Shown piece by piece: positions 8,379 through 17,007 of a stretch of 64,000 nt of DNA. Made by a program: the position numbers and the translations under genes. The notes under the pieces were generated by a model. The model saw nothing but the letters and a program-made list of their open reading frames with translations. It did no database searches and had not been told where the DNA came from. Origin of the DNA: Bradyrhizobium cajani (GTDB lineage Bacteria > Pseudomonadota > Alphaproteobacteria > Rhizobiales > Xanthobacteraceae). Positions within the stretch are counted from its first letter, which is position 1. Each line of letters starts with the position of its first letter. The stretch spans positions 1-64,000 of the forward strand of contig NZ_WQNE01000030.1 in the NCBI RefSeq assembly GCF_009759665.1. The letters run 5' to 3'.

Positions 8379-9152
8379 TCAGCCGCGATAGATCGGCGCG
8401 CCGCTCGGCGAGGCCACTGCGCCGCCGTCGACGAAGATCTCCTGGCCCTGCACATGCGCGGAATCATCCGAAGCGAGGAACAGCACCGTCTTCGCGATGT
8501 GATCGGGCTCGCCGATGCGGCCGAGCGGCGTCGACAGCGCGATGCGTTGCTCGAACGCCTTCTCGGCTTCGGGCGTTGCGACCGCAGCGCCCCAGATCGG
8601 TGTGCGGATCGCGCCGGGCGCCACCACATTGACGCGGATGCCGCGCGGCGACAGTTCCGAGGCCATGATCCGCGCCATCGCGCGCACGCCGGCCTTGGCC
8701 GCGCCGTAAGCCGAGTAGCCGGGAATGCCGAGCACGGAGATCACCGAGCCGTTGAGGATGATCGAGGCGTTGTCGTTGAGATAGGGCAGCGCGGACTGAA
8801 CCGTGAAGAACACGCCGGTCAGGTTCGTGCTGATGACCTTCTCGAACACCTCCAGCGTCGCCGATCCGAGCGGCGTGCCGCCGGGGATGCCGGCGTTGGC
8901 GAAGACGATGTCGAGCTTGCCGAACGTCTCGGTGCCCCGCTTGATCGCAGCTTCGGTCGCGGCGATGTCGGTGGCGTCCGCAGCGAGCGCGATCGCGTTC
9001 GGCCCGAGTTCCTTCGCGGCGGCCTCCAGCGTCTCCTTGTTGCGCCCGGTGATCACCACTTTGGCGCCCTCGGCCACGAACAGTCTTGCCGTTGCAAGCC
9101 CGATGCCGCTGTTGCCGCCGGTGATCAGGGCCGTCTTACCTTGAAGTCTCAC
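8379..9152 (-). CDS. SDR-family NAD(P)-dependent oxidoreductase
   Basis: Classical short-chain dehydrogenase of 257 residues. TGGNSGIG (about residues 11-18) is the cofactor-binding glycine motif, and NAG and the Ser-Tyr-Lys catalytic set (NGSVIS...YSAYGAAKAG) follow. The end FVDGGAVA is typical. I chose GTG at 9152 because GGAGG sits five bases upstream; an ATG at 9173 gives seven more residues but leaves no room for a site. It is divergent from an HxlR regulator and preceded by two similar palindromes, so it is very probably that regulator's target. The substrate is unknown. Confidence 0.92.
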   Translation of the reverse strand: MRLQGKTALITGGNSGIGLATARLFVAEGAKVVITGRNKETLEAAAKELGPNAIALAADATDIAATEAAIKRGTETFGKLDIVFANAGIPGGTPLGSATLEVFEKVISTNLTGVFFTVQSALPYLNDNASIILNGSVISVLGIPGYSAYGAAKAGVRAMARIMASELSPRGIRVNVVAPGAIRTPIWGAAVATPEAEKAFEQRIALSTPLGRIGEPDHIAKTVLFLASDDSAHVQGQEIFVDGGAVASPSGAPIYRG

Positions 9153-9163
9153 GCTCGCCTCCA

Positions 9164-9220
9164 CTAGTTGCATTATGAAACTAGATTGCCATCTAGGCCA
9201 TTTGGTTTTATGATGCAACC
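9164..9220. promoter_or_regulatory. Two candidate HxlR operators between SDR and hxlR genes
   Basis: Site 1 (9164-9184) is a 21-bp palindrome, CTAGTTGCAT-T-ATGAAACTAG, with nine of ten pairs matched. Site 2 (9204-9220) is GGTTTTATGATGCAACC. Read on the minus strand its core GTTGCATCATAAAAC matches site 1's GTTGCATTATGAAAC at 13 of 15 positions. Centres are 38 bases apart. The arrangement suits one regulator controlling both divergent genes. Confidence 0.65.
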
Positions 9221-9273
9221 ACACAAGCGCGTGATCGCCGCCGAAATCGGGCGAACGCGACAGGACCGGGACA

Positions 9274-9741
9274 ATGGTGAAAAGAACGAGCTTTGAGGGA
9301 GACTCCTGCCCTATCGCGCGATCGCTGGAGGCGATCGGCGACTGGTGGTCCCTGTTGATCATCCGCGAGGCGCTGTTCGGCCTGCGCCGCTTCGGCGAAT
9401 TCCAGAGCAAGCTCGGCATGGCCAGGAACATCTTGTCGGCGCGGCTGCGCGCGCTGGTCGACCACGGCATTCTGGAAACCGCCCCCGCCTCCGACGGCAG
9501 CGCGTATCAAGAGTACGTGCTGACGCCGAAGGGCCGCGGTACCTTTCCAATCCTGGTGGCGCTCCGGCAATGGAGCGAGGAGTTCGACGACGCCCCCGAG
9601 GAGATCGCGACCATTTTGGTGGACCGCGCCAAGGGCCTCCCGGTGAAGAAGCTCGAAATGCGCGCCGAGGACGGCCGCCTGCTCAGCCCCGCCGATACCA
9701 TGTTGAAGCCGCGGCCCGCGCCGCGGCGAAGGTCGGCCTGA
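9274..9741 (+). CDS. HxlR-family transcriptional regulator
   Basis: A 155-residue winged-helix regulator. The HxlR signature is visible as CPIARSLEAIGDWWSLLIIR, FGEFQSKLGMARNILSARL, and YVLTPKGR. A single N-terminal Cys (Cys12) sits just before the first helix. It is divergently transcribed from the SDR gene, and the intergenic region holds a duplicated palindrome, so local control of the SDR gene and itself is likely. The C-terminal tail is longer and more basic than in minimal HxlR proteins. The inducing compound is unknown. Confidence 0.9.
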   Translation: MVKRTSFEGDSCPIARSLEAIGDWWSLLIIREALFGLRRFGEFQSKLGMARNILSARLRALVDHGILETAPASDGSAYQEYVLTPKGRGTFPILVALRQWSEEFDDAPEEIATILVDRAKGLPVKKLEMRAEDGRLLSPADTMLKPRPAPRRRSA

Positions 9742-9802
9742 TAGCAACGACCCACCACCACCGTCATTGCCGCGGTTGAGGCAGCGCGCCCAACTCTTTC
9801 AC

Positions 9803-9935
9803 CGTCACCCTGAGGTGGCCGCTTCTTCAGCGGCCCTCGAAGGGCGACGGCCCGGCTGCATCAGCGGGGCCGCTCATCCTTCGAGGCTCGGCTTGCGATG
9901 CGTTCGCATCTCAAGCCTCACGCCTCAGGATGACG
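9803..9935. repeat. Intergenic palindromic repeat (GTCACCCTGAGG / CCTCAGGATGAC type)
   Basis: The element opens with GTCACCCTGAGG and closes with CCTCAGGATGACG, with internal inverted segments (GGCCGCTTCTTCAGCGGCC; CGATGCGTTCGCATC). A relative of the same family occurs at 35693-35805. It is non-coding and fills the space between two convergent genes. Confidence 0.75.
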
Positions 9936-9956
9936 GATCAGATAGAGACGGTACCC

Positions 9957-10232
9957 TCACGACAGCTTGCGCTTGCTCCGCAGCCGCAGGTGCTCGTCGG
10001 CCTCCAGCTTGGTCATGCCCAGGAGATAATGCAGCACGTCGAGCTTGTGGCGCTCGGCGAGCTTGCGCAATGCCCCGGCCTGCTCCGCGATGAAGGCGAC
10101 CGCCTCGTCCGCGCCGCCCTCCTCCGGTTCCTCGTTGCGCGTCCCCCCTCGCGCGCCAGACGCGGCGCGCGCTCGTTTCTTTCCTGGCCTTGTCACCAGA
10201 CCCCACCCCGAATCCATGCCCCGCAGGGACAT
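9957..10232 (-). CDS. Conserved hypothetical protein, charged, C-terminal helical
   Basis: A product of up to 91 residues. The N-terminal third is basic and low in complexity, and the C-terminal part (EAVAFIAEQAGALRKLAERH onward to LRLRSKRKLS) looks like a compact helical domain that I associate with hypothetical proteins of Bradyrhizobium. The start is uncertain: ATG at 10232, ATG at 10217, or a GTG about 12 codons in (VTRPGKKRAR). No ribosome-binding site settles it. It is divergent from topA. Function unknown. Confidence 0.6.
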   Translation of the reverse strand: MSLRGMDSGWGLVTRPGKKRARAASGARGGTRNEEPEEGGADEAVAFIAEQAGALRKLAERHKLDVLHYLLGMTKLEADEHLRLRSKRKLS

Positions 10233-10325
10233 TACGCCGACATCGGCCGCAACTCCAAGGTGGTATTTTGCAACTTTCTCGATATGAAACTTTTCCCATC
10301 CTGGCGGCTTTCAACACCCCTCGAT

Positions 10326-10354
10326 TTGACAGCGAGGGCCGCACCACCCATGTT
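10326..10354 (+). promoter_or_regulatory. Candidate sigma-70 promoter of topA
   Basis: TTGACA (10326-10331), a 17-base spacer, and CATGTT (10349-10354) lie about 70 bases before the topA start. The -35 is perfect and the -10 is weak. Confidence 0.45.
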
Positions 10355-10424
10355 CGGGTCGAAACGGCCGTTCCGAGTCCCTTCGAATTCGGCCTAAGAT
10401 TTTCCCGTAAGTTACTGGAACTAC

Positions 10425-13184
10425 ATGAATATCGTCATTGTGGAGTCGCCGGCGAAAGCCAAGACGATCAACAAATATTTGGGCTCGTCCTATGAGGTTC
10501 TGGCGTCGTTCGGCCATGTCCGCGACTTGCCCGCGAAGAACGGCTCCGTCGATCCCGACGCCAATTTCAAGATGATCTGGGAGGTCGACCCCAAGGCCGC
10601 CGGCCGGCTCAACGACATCGCCAAATCCCTGAAGGGCGCCGACCGCCTGATTCTCGCCACCGACCCTGATCGCGAGGGCGAGGCCATCTCCTGGCACGTG
10701 CTGGAGGTGCTGAAGGAAAAGCGCGCGCTGAAGGACCAGAAGATCGAGCGCGTGGTGTTCAACGCCATCACCAAGCAGGCCGTCTCGGAGGCGATGAAGC
10801 ATCCGCGCCAGATCGACGGCGCGCTGGTCGATGCCTATATGGCGCGCCGCGCGCTCGATTATCTGGTCGGCTTCACACTCTCCCCCGTGCTGTGGCGCAA
10901 GCTGCCCGGCGCCCGCTCGGCCGGCCGGGTGCAGTCGGTGGCGCTGCGCCTCGTCTGCGACCGCGAGCTCGAGATCGAGAAGTTCGTAGCCCGCGAATAC
11001 TGGTCGCTGGTCGCGACCCTGCTGACACCGCGCGGCGACGCCTTCGAGGCCCGCCTCGTCGGCGCCGACGGCAAGAAGATCCAGCGCCTCGACATCGGCA
11101 CCGGCGCGGAAGCGGAAGACTTCAAGAAGGCGCTGGAACTCGCGAACTACGCCGTGACCGCGGTCGACGCCAAGCCTGCGCGGCGCAATCCGCAGGCACC
11201 CTTCACCACCTCGACGCTGCAGCAGGAAGCCAGCCGCAAATACGGCTTTGCGCCGGCGCACACGATGCGCATCGCCCAGCGCCTCTATGAAGGCATCGAC
11301 ATCGGCGGCGAGACCACCGGACTCATTACTTATATGCGTACCGACGGCGTCCAGATCGCCCCCGAGGCGATCACCCAGGCGCGCAAGGTGATCGGCGAGG
11401 ATTACGGCAACGCCTATGTGCCGGACGCCCCGCGCCAGTACCAGGCCAAGGCCAAGAACGCGCAGGAAGCGCACGAAGCGATCCGCCCGACCGACATGTC
11501 CCGCCGCCCGGACAGCATGAGCCGCAAGCTCGATGCCGATCAGGCCAGACTCTATGAGCTGATCTGGAAGCGCACCATCGCGAGCCAGATGGAAGCGGCC
11601 GAGCTCGAGCGCACCACCGTCGACATCACCGCGAAGGCCGGCGGACGTACGCTGGAGCTGCGCGCCACCGGCCAGGTCATCAAGTTCGACGGCTTCCTGG
11701 CGCTCTACCAGGAAGGCCGCGACGACGAGGAGGACGAGGACTCCCGCCGCCTGCCCGGCATGAGCGCGGGCGAAGCCTTGAAGCGGCAGTCCCTCGCCGT
11801 CACCCAGCATTTCACCGAACCGCCGCCGCGCTTCTCGGAGGCTTCGCTGGTCAAGCGCATGGAAGAGCTCGGCATCGGCCGGCCCTCGACCTATGCCTCG
11901 ATCCTCCAGGTCCTGAAGGACCGCGGCTACGTCAAGCTGGAGAAGAAGCGCCTGCACGGCGAGGACAAGGGCCGCGTCGTGATCGCGTTCCTGGAAAGCT
12001 TCTTCAGCCGTTACGTCGAATACGACTTCACCGCGGGCCTGGAAGAGCAGCTCGACCGCATCTCCAACAACGAGATCTCCTGGCAGCAGGTGCTGAAGGA
12101 CTTCTGGCGCGACTTCATCGGCGCCGTCGACGACATCAAGGACCTGCGCGTCGCGCAGGTGCTGGACGTGCTCGACGAGATGCTGGGGCCGCACATCTAT
12201 CCGCCGCGCGCCGATGGCGGCGACGTCCGCCAGTGCCCGAGCTGTGGCACCGGCCGGCTGAATCTGAAGGCCGGCAAGTTCGGCGCCTTCGTCGGCTGCT
12301 CGAATTATCCGGAATGCCGCTACACCCGTCAGCTCGCCGCCGACGGCGAGACCACTGCCGACCGTTCGCTCGGCCAGGACCCTGATACGGGTCGCGATGT
12401 CTGGGTCAAGGCCGGCCGCTTCGGCCCCTACATCCAGCTCGGCGAGCAGAAGGATTATGAGGAAGGCGAGAAGCCGAAGCGCGCCGGCATCCCGAAGGGC
12501 ACCTCGCCCGGCGATGTCGACCTCGAGCTCGCGCTGAAGCTGTTGTCGCTGCCGCGCGAGATCGGAAAGCATCCGGAAACCGGTCAGCCGATCACCGCCG
12601 GACTCGGCCGCTTCGGGCCGTTCGTCAAGCACGAGAAGACCTATGCCAGCCTCGAGGCCGGCGACGAGGTGTTCGACATCGGCCTCAACCGCGCCGTCAC
12701 GCTGATTGCGGAGAAGGTCGCCAAGGGCCCGAGCCGCCGCTTCGGCGCCGATCCCGGCAAGGCGATCGGCGATCATCCGACGCTCGGCACCGTCACCGTG
12801 AAGAGCGGCCGTTACGGCGCCTATGTCACCGCCGGCGGTGTCAACGCGACGATCCCGGCCGAGTTCGAAAAGGACGCCATCACGCTGCCGCAGGCGATCG
12901 CGCTGATCGACGAGCGCGCGGCCAAGGGCGGCGGCAAGACCAAGGCGAAGAAGGCGGCAAAGCCGGCCAAGGCCAAGAAGACTGCGGAGAAGGCCGACGG
13001 CGAGGACGCCGCGCCGAAGCCGAAGAAGCCGGCCGCGAAGAAAGCCGCGGCCAAATCGAAAACTGAATCCACCAGCAAGGCGCGCGCCGCCGTGTCGTCG
13101 ACTGCCAAGACGTCGCCGATCAAGGCAGCCGCCACCAAGAATCCTGCAAATACTCCGGCCAAGAAGAGTGCCGGCAAGAATTAG
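10425..13184 (+). CDS. topA: DNA topoisomerase I
   Basis: Type IA topoisomerase of 919 residues that relaxes negative supercoils. The Toprim domain opens the protein (VIVESPAKAKTI, then DPDREGEAISWH), and the nucleophile Tyr303 sits in ITYMRTDG; the more usual last residue is Ser. One C4 zinc ribbon (CPSCG...CSNYPEC) follows near residue 605, then several zinc-less repeats around LGRFGPFVKH and SGRYGAYV. The last 75 or so residues are a Lys/Ala/Pro tail like histone H1, expected to bind DNA nonspecifically. It heads the topA-rnr-DUF983-NUDIX cluster, with rnr only seven bases on. Confidence 0.97.
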   Translation: MNIVIVESPAKAKTINKYLGSSYEVLASFGHVRDLPAKNGSVDPDANFKMIWEVDPKAAGRLNDIAKSLKGADRLILATDPDREGEAISWHVLEVLKEKRALKDQKIERVVFNAITKQAVSEAMKHPRQIDGALVDAYMARRALDYLVGFTLSPVLWRKLPGARSAGRVQSVALRLVCDRELEIEKFVAREYWSLVATLLTPRGDAFEARLVGADGKKIQRLDIGTGAEAEDFKKALELANYAVTAVDAKPARRNPQAPFTTSTLQQEASRKYGFAPAHTMRIAQRLYEGIDIGGETTGLITYMRTDGVQIAPEAITQARKVIGEDYGNAYVPDAPRQYQAKAKNAQEAHEAIRPTDMSRRPDSMSRKLDADQARLYELIWKRTIASQMEAAELERTTVDITAKAGGRTLELRATGQVIKFDGFLALYQEGRDDEEDEDSRRLPGMSAGEALKRQSLAVTQHFTEPPPRFSEASLVKRMEELGIGRPSTYASILQVLKDRGYVKLEKKRLHGEDKGRVVIAFLESFFSRYVEYDFTAGLEEQLDRISNNEISWQQVLKDFWRDFIGAVDDIKDLRVAQVLDVLDEMLGPHIYPPRADGGDVRQCPSCGTGRLNLKAGKFGAFVGCSNYPECRYTRQLAADGETTADRSLGQDPDTGRDVWVKAGRFGPYIQLGEQKDYEEGEKPKRAGIPKGTSPGDVDLELALKLLSLPREIGKHPETGQPITAGLGRFGPFVKHEKTYASLEAGDEVFDIGLNRAVTLIAEKVAKGPSRRFGADPGKAIGDHPTLGTVTVKSGRYGAYVTAGGVNATIPAEFEKDAITLPQAIALIDERAAKGGGKTKAKKAAKPAKAKKTAEKADGEDAAPKPKKPAAKKAAAKSKTESTSKARAAVSSTAKTSPIKAAATKNPANTPAKKSAGKN

Positions 13185-13191
13185 AGGTTAA

Positions 13192-15540
13192 GTGAAACGC
13201 AAGAATGACCGTGGCTTTCCTGATCGGAGTGCCATCGTCGCCTTCATCAAGGCAAATCCAGGAAAGGTCGGGACCCGCGAAATTGCGCGCGAGTTCGGCC
13301 TGAAGAACGCCGATCGCGTCGAGCTCAAGCGCATGCTGCGCGAGCTCGCCGACGACGGGATCATCAAGAAAAAACGCCACAAGGTCTCGGAGCCGGATAC
13401 GCTGCCGCCGACGCTCCTCGCCGACATCACGGGGCGCGACTCCGACGGTGAACTGATCGCCTCCCCCGCCGAATGGGACGAGGTCGAGAACGGCGAGCCG
13501 CCAAAGATCCTCATCGAGATGCCGCGCCGGCCGAAGCCCGGCACCGCCGCCGGCGTCGGCGACCGCGCGCTGCTGCGCGTCGAACGCTCGGACGAGGAAG
13601 AAGGTCCCGCCTATCGCGGCCGTATCATCAAGGTCATCGACAAGGCCAAGAGCCGCATCCTCGGCGTGTTCCGCGAGCTTCCCGAAGGCGGCGGCCGGCT
13701 CGTCCCCGTCGACAAGAAGTTCGCCGACCGCGAGCTGAACATCGCGAGGGCCGACACGCAGGGCGCGCAGGACGGCGACCTCGTCAGCGTCGACATCGTC
13801 CGCTCGCGCGGCTTCGGCCTCGCCTCGGGCCGCGTCAAGGAGAAGCTCGGCTCGGTCAAGTCGGAGAAGGCGATCAGCCTGATCGCGATCTACGCCCACG
13901 AGATCCCGCTGCAATTCTCCCCCGCGGCCGAGCGCGAGGCGGAGGCGGCCGAGCCCGCCAATCTCAGGGGGCGCGAGGATTGGCGCGACGTCCCGCTCGT
14001 CACCATCGATCCGCCGGATGCGAAGGACCACGACGACGCCGTCCATGCGCAGGCCGATGACGATCCCAACAACAAGGGCGGCTTCATCGTCAACGTCGCC
14101 ATTGCGGATGTCAGCTTCTACGTGCGGCCGGGCACCGCGCTCGACCGCGACGCGCTCGACCGCGGCAACTCGGTCTATTTCCCCGACCGCGTCGTGCCGA
14201 TGCTCCCCGAGCGCATCTCCAACAATCTCTGCTCGCTGGTGCCGGGCGAGCCGCGCGGCGCGCTCGCGGTGCGGATGGTGATCGGCCCCGACGGTCGCAA
14301 GCGCTCGCATACGTTCCATCGCATCCTGATGCGCTCCGCCGCCAAGCTCAATTACGCGCAGGCGCAGGCCGCGATCGACGGACGGCCGGACGACACCACC
14401 GGCCCCCTGCTCGATCCGATCCTGAGGCCGCTCTATGCCGCCTATTCTAGCGTCAAGCGCGCGCGAGACGAGCGCGACCCGCTCAATCTCGATCTGCCCG
14501 AGCGCAAGATCCTCCTGAAGAGCGACGGCACGGTCGATCGCGTCGTCGTGCCGGAGCGGCTCGATGCGCACAAGCTGATCGAGGAGTTCATGATCCTCGC
14601 CAACGTCGCGGCAGCCGAGACGCTGGAGAAGAGGTCGCTGCCGCTGATCTACCGCGTGCACGACGAGCCGACCTTGGAGAAGGTGCACGCGCTCGCAGAA
14701 TTCCTGGAGACGCTGGACGTTCCCTTCGCGAAAGCCGGCGCGCTGCGCCCGACGCTGTTCAACCGCGTGCTGGCCCAGCTCGAGGGCCACGACTATTACC
14801 CGCTGGTGAGCGAGGTGGTTCTGCGCGCCCAGGCGCAGGCGGAATACTCCTCTGAGAACTACGGGCACTTCGGCCTGAACCTGCGCCGCTACGCGCATTT
14901 CACCTCGCCGATCCGCCGCTACGCCGATCTCGTCGTGCATCGCGCGCTGGTCCGCGCGCTCGGTCTCGGCGAAGGCGCCCTGCCCGACAGCGAGACGCCG
15001 GAGACCTTAAGCGAAGTCGCCGCGCATATCTCGCTGACCGAGCGGCGCGCGATGAAGGCCGAGCGCGAGACCGTCGACCGCCTGATCGCGCATCACCTCG
15101 CCGACCGCATCGGCGCGAGTTTCCAGGGCCGCGTCTCCGGCGTCACGCGCGCCGGCCTGTTCGTCAAGCTCGCCGACACCGGCGCGGACGGCCTGATCCC
15201 GATCCGATCCCTTGGCACGGAATATTTCAACTATGACGAGAGCCGCCATGCCCTGGTCGGCACGCGCAGCGGCACCATGTATCAGCTCGGTGACGTCGTC
15301 GACGTCCGCCTGATCGAAGCTGCTCCCATTGCAGGCGCGCTGCGCTTCGAGCTGCTGTCGTCGGCCAGCGAGACCTCACCGCGCGAGCGCAGGCCGTTCC
15401 GCCCGCAGCGCAAATCGTCCAAGCCGCATCCCGGACGCAGTCCGGAGCGAAAACACAAGCCGGCGAAGCAGAAGTCCGGCAAGGTGAAGAAGGGCAAAGG
15501 AAAGAACAAAGGCAAGGGACAGAAGGGCAAAGCGTGGTGA
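13192..15540 (+). CDS. rnr: Ribonuclease R
   Basis: 3'-to-5' exoribonuclease of 782 residues that degrades structured RNA. An N-terminal winged helix (residues about 5-60) precedes cold-shock-like domains, and the RNB catalytic core carries the metal-binding aspartates in IDPPDAKDHDDAV. An S1 domain follows (FQGRVSGVTRAGLFVKL), and then a lysine-rich tail. The start is GTG at 13192; the GAGG ribosome-binding site overlaps the topA stop, so translation is probably coupled. The last bases overlap the DUF983 gene. Confidence 0.96.
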   Translation: MKRKNDRGFPDRSAIVAFIKANPGKVGTREIAREFGLKNADRVELKRMLRELADDGIIKKKRHKVSEPDTLPPTLLADITGRDSDGELIASPAEWDEVENGEPPKILIEMPRRPKPGTAAGVGDRALLRVERSDEEEGPAYRGRIIKVIDKAKSRILGVFRELPEGGGRLVPVDKKFADRELNIARADTQGAQDGDLVSVDIVRSRGFGLASGRVKEKLGSVKSEKAISLIAIYAHEIPLQFSPAAEREAEAAEPANLRGREDWRDVPLVTIDPPDAKDHDDAVHAQADDDPNNKGGFIVNVAIADVSFYVRPGTALDRDALDRGNSVYFPDRVVPMLPERISNNLCSLVPGEPRGALAVRMVIGPDGRKRSHTFHRILMRSAAKLNYAQAQAAIDGRPDDTTGPLLDPILRPLYAAYSSVKRARDERDPLNLDLPERKILLKSDGTVDRVVVPERLDAHKLIEEFMILANVAAAETLEKRSLPLIYRVHDEPTLEKVHALAEFLETLDVPFAKAGALRPTLFNRVLAQLEGHDYYPLVSEVVLRAQAQAEYSSENYGHFGLNLRRYAHFTSPIRRYADLVVHRALVRALGLGEGALPDSETPETLSEVAAHISLTERRAMKAERETVDRLIAHHLADRIGASFQGRVSGVTRAGLFVKLADTGADGLIPIRSLGTEYFNYDESRHALVGTRSGTMYQLGDVVDVRLIEAAPIAGALRFELLSSASETSPRERRPFRPQRKSSKPHPGRSPERKHKPAKQKSGKVKKGKGKNKGKGQKGKAW

Positions 15541-15974
15541 CAATGAGCACGGCCCCCAAAATCTGGACGCGCGAGAGCGGCCTCGTCGAGAAGCGCGACG
15601 TCTGGGCTGCGATGAAGCGCGGCTTTCGCGGCCGCTGCCCGCGCTGCGGCGAGGGCAAGCTGTTCCGCGCCTTCCTGAAGACGGCGGACAATTGCGCCAG
15701 ATGCGGCCTCGACTTCACCCCGCATCGTGCCGACGATCTGCCCGCCTATCTCGTGATCGTCATCGTTGGCCACATCGTGGTGCCGGCCATCCTCTGGATC
15801 GAGACCAACTACACCACGCCGGTCTGGCTCAGCTTCGTGGCCTATCTGCCCTTCACCTTCGTCGCCTCGCTGGCGCTGCTGCAACCGGTCAAGGGCGCCG
15901 TGGTCGGATTGCAATGGGCTCTGCGCATGCACGGGTTTGACGAGAACCCTCCGGATGGTATTCCGCCTGTCTAA
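15534..15974 (+). CDS. DUF983 membrane protein
   Basis: A 146-residue protein. The N-terminal part has two CxxC pairs (CPRCGEGKLF and CARCGLDF), probably a zinc ribbon, and two membrane spans follow (LVIVIVGHIVVPAILWI and LPFTFVASLALLQPV). This is the DUF983 layout; its function is not established. GTG at 15534, GTG at 15537 and ATG at 15543 are all possible starts, and the first two overlap the rnr stop. Position between rnr and a NUDIX gene is conserved in Rhizobiales. Confidence 0.9.
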   Translation: MVTMSTAPKIWTRESGLVEKRDVWAAMKRGFRGRCPRCGEGKLFRAFLKTADNCARCGLDFTPHRADDLPAYLVIVIVGHIVVPAILWIETNYTTPVWLSFVAYLPFTFVASLALLQPVKGAVVGLQWALRMHGFDENPPDGIPPV

Positions 15975-16006
15975 GCAAAATAAGCAAAAACGGTTCGGGT
16001 GAGGAC

Positions 16007-16756
16007 ATGACGGATATCGCGCAGGCAGCGGAGAAGGCGAAGGTCCACGACGAGAAGGAAGCCGATCACCATCCCTATTTCCGCCCCAAGGATGCCGCGA
16101 CGCTGATCCTGGTCGACCGCAGCGGCACCATTCCAAAGGTCCTGGTCGGCAAGCGCCACGACAAGGTGGTGTTCATGCCCGGAAAGTTCGTCTTCCCCGG
16201 CGGCCGCGTCGACAAGGCCGATTATCGCGTGCCCTGTGCAGCCCCCATGACCGCCGAGCTCGAAGCCAATCTCGCCAAGGGCAGCCCGAAGACCCCGGCC
16301 TCGCGCGCCAAATCGCTCGCGATTGCCGCGATCCGTGAAGCCTGCGAGGAGACCGGTCTCTGCCTCGGCCGCAGGGCCGATCACAAGGCGAAACTCGAGG
16401 GCGCCTGGAAGCCGTTCGCGGATGCTGGCCTGCTGCCCGATCCGTCCGGCCTGTTCCTGATCGCACGCGCCATCACCCCGCCCGGCCGCGTCAAGCGCTT
16501 CGACACGCGCTTCTTCACCGCGGATGCCTCCGCGATCACCCACCGTGTCGAAGGCGTCATCCATGCCGATGCGGAGCTCGTCGAGCTGGTCTGGGTCGAG
16601 CTCGGCTCGAAGCCGCTCGCCGATCTGCATCCGATGACGCGCAACGTGCTCAACGAGCTCGACACCCGCCTTGCCGCCGGCCCCCTCCGCCACGATGCGC
16701 CGGTGCCGTTCTTCCATTTCTACGGCGGCAGGATGCAGAAGGATATTTTGAGCTAA
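16007..16756 (+). CDS. NUDIX hydrolase
   Basis: A 249-residue NUDIX-fold protein expected to hydrolyse a nucleoside diphosphate linked to another moiety. The box is split: FPGGRVDK is separated by about 36 extra residues from AIREACEETGL, which carries the metal-binding glutamates. Such insertions occur in the larger ADP-ribose/CoA-type NUDIX proteins. The downstream part (SGLFLIARAITPPGRVKRFDTRFF) is typical of this subgroup. The substrate is unknown. It closes the topA-rnr gene cluster. Confidence 0.9.
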   Translation: MTDIAQAAEKAKVHDEKEADHHPYFRPKDAATLILVDRSGTIPKVLVGKRHDKVVFMPGKFVFPGGRVDKADYRVPCAAPMTAELEANLAKGSPKTPASRAKSLAIAAIREACEETGLCLGRRADHKAKLEGAWKPFADAGLLPDPSGLFLIARAITPPGRVKRFDTRFFTADASAITHRVEGVIHADAELVELVWVELGSKPLADLHPMTRNVLNELDTRLAAGPLRHDAPVPFFHFYGGRMQKDILS

Positions 16757-16786
16757 GTCGTCATTCCGGGACGCGATCCTCTCCTC

Positions 16787-16889
16787 GTCATTCCGGGGCG
16801 CGCGCAGCGCGAGCCCGGAATCCATCCCTCTACGGTCTCCGCAGCCTAATGGATTCCGGGCTCGCCGCTCCGCGGCGCCCCGGAATGAC
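16787..16889. repeat. Intergenic palindromic repeat (GTCATTCCGGGG family)
   Basis: The element starts GTCATTCCGGGGCGCGC and ends GGCGCCCCGGAATGAC, with an inner pair CCCGGAATCCAT/ATGGATTCCGGG. A second copy with the same layout lies at 54323-54422. A partial third start (GTCATTCCGGGACGCG) occurs just upstream at 16759. It can fold into a long hairpin and may end the NUDIX transcript. Confidence 0.8.
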
Positions 16890-17007
16890 GGAAACGTGCT
16901 GAGGGCCCACCGAAAAACAAAAGAATCTTCCCTGCCCTGCCAATGGCGGTGTTCCCACTCGTGCCTATGTCTTTCCCCAACGACACCCAACATGGAAGCG
17001 GGGCGCG

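Noticed and set aside
9803..9935. Repeats that might suggest a CRISPR array
   Set aside because: The palindromic elements are single, dispersed and differ in sequence; no regular repeat-spacer pattern and no cas genes exist in the window.
10311..12776. An 821-codon open frame on the minus strand opposite topA
   Set aside because: It is a shadow of the GC-rich coding pattern of topA. Its translation is rich in Ala, Gly, Arg, Val, Leu and His without domains, and topA on the other strand is certain.
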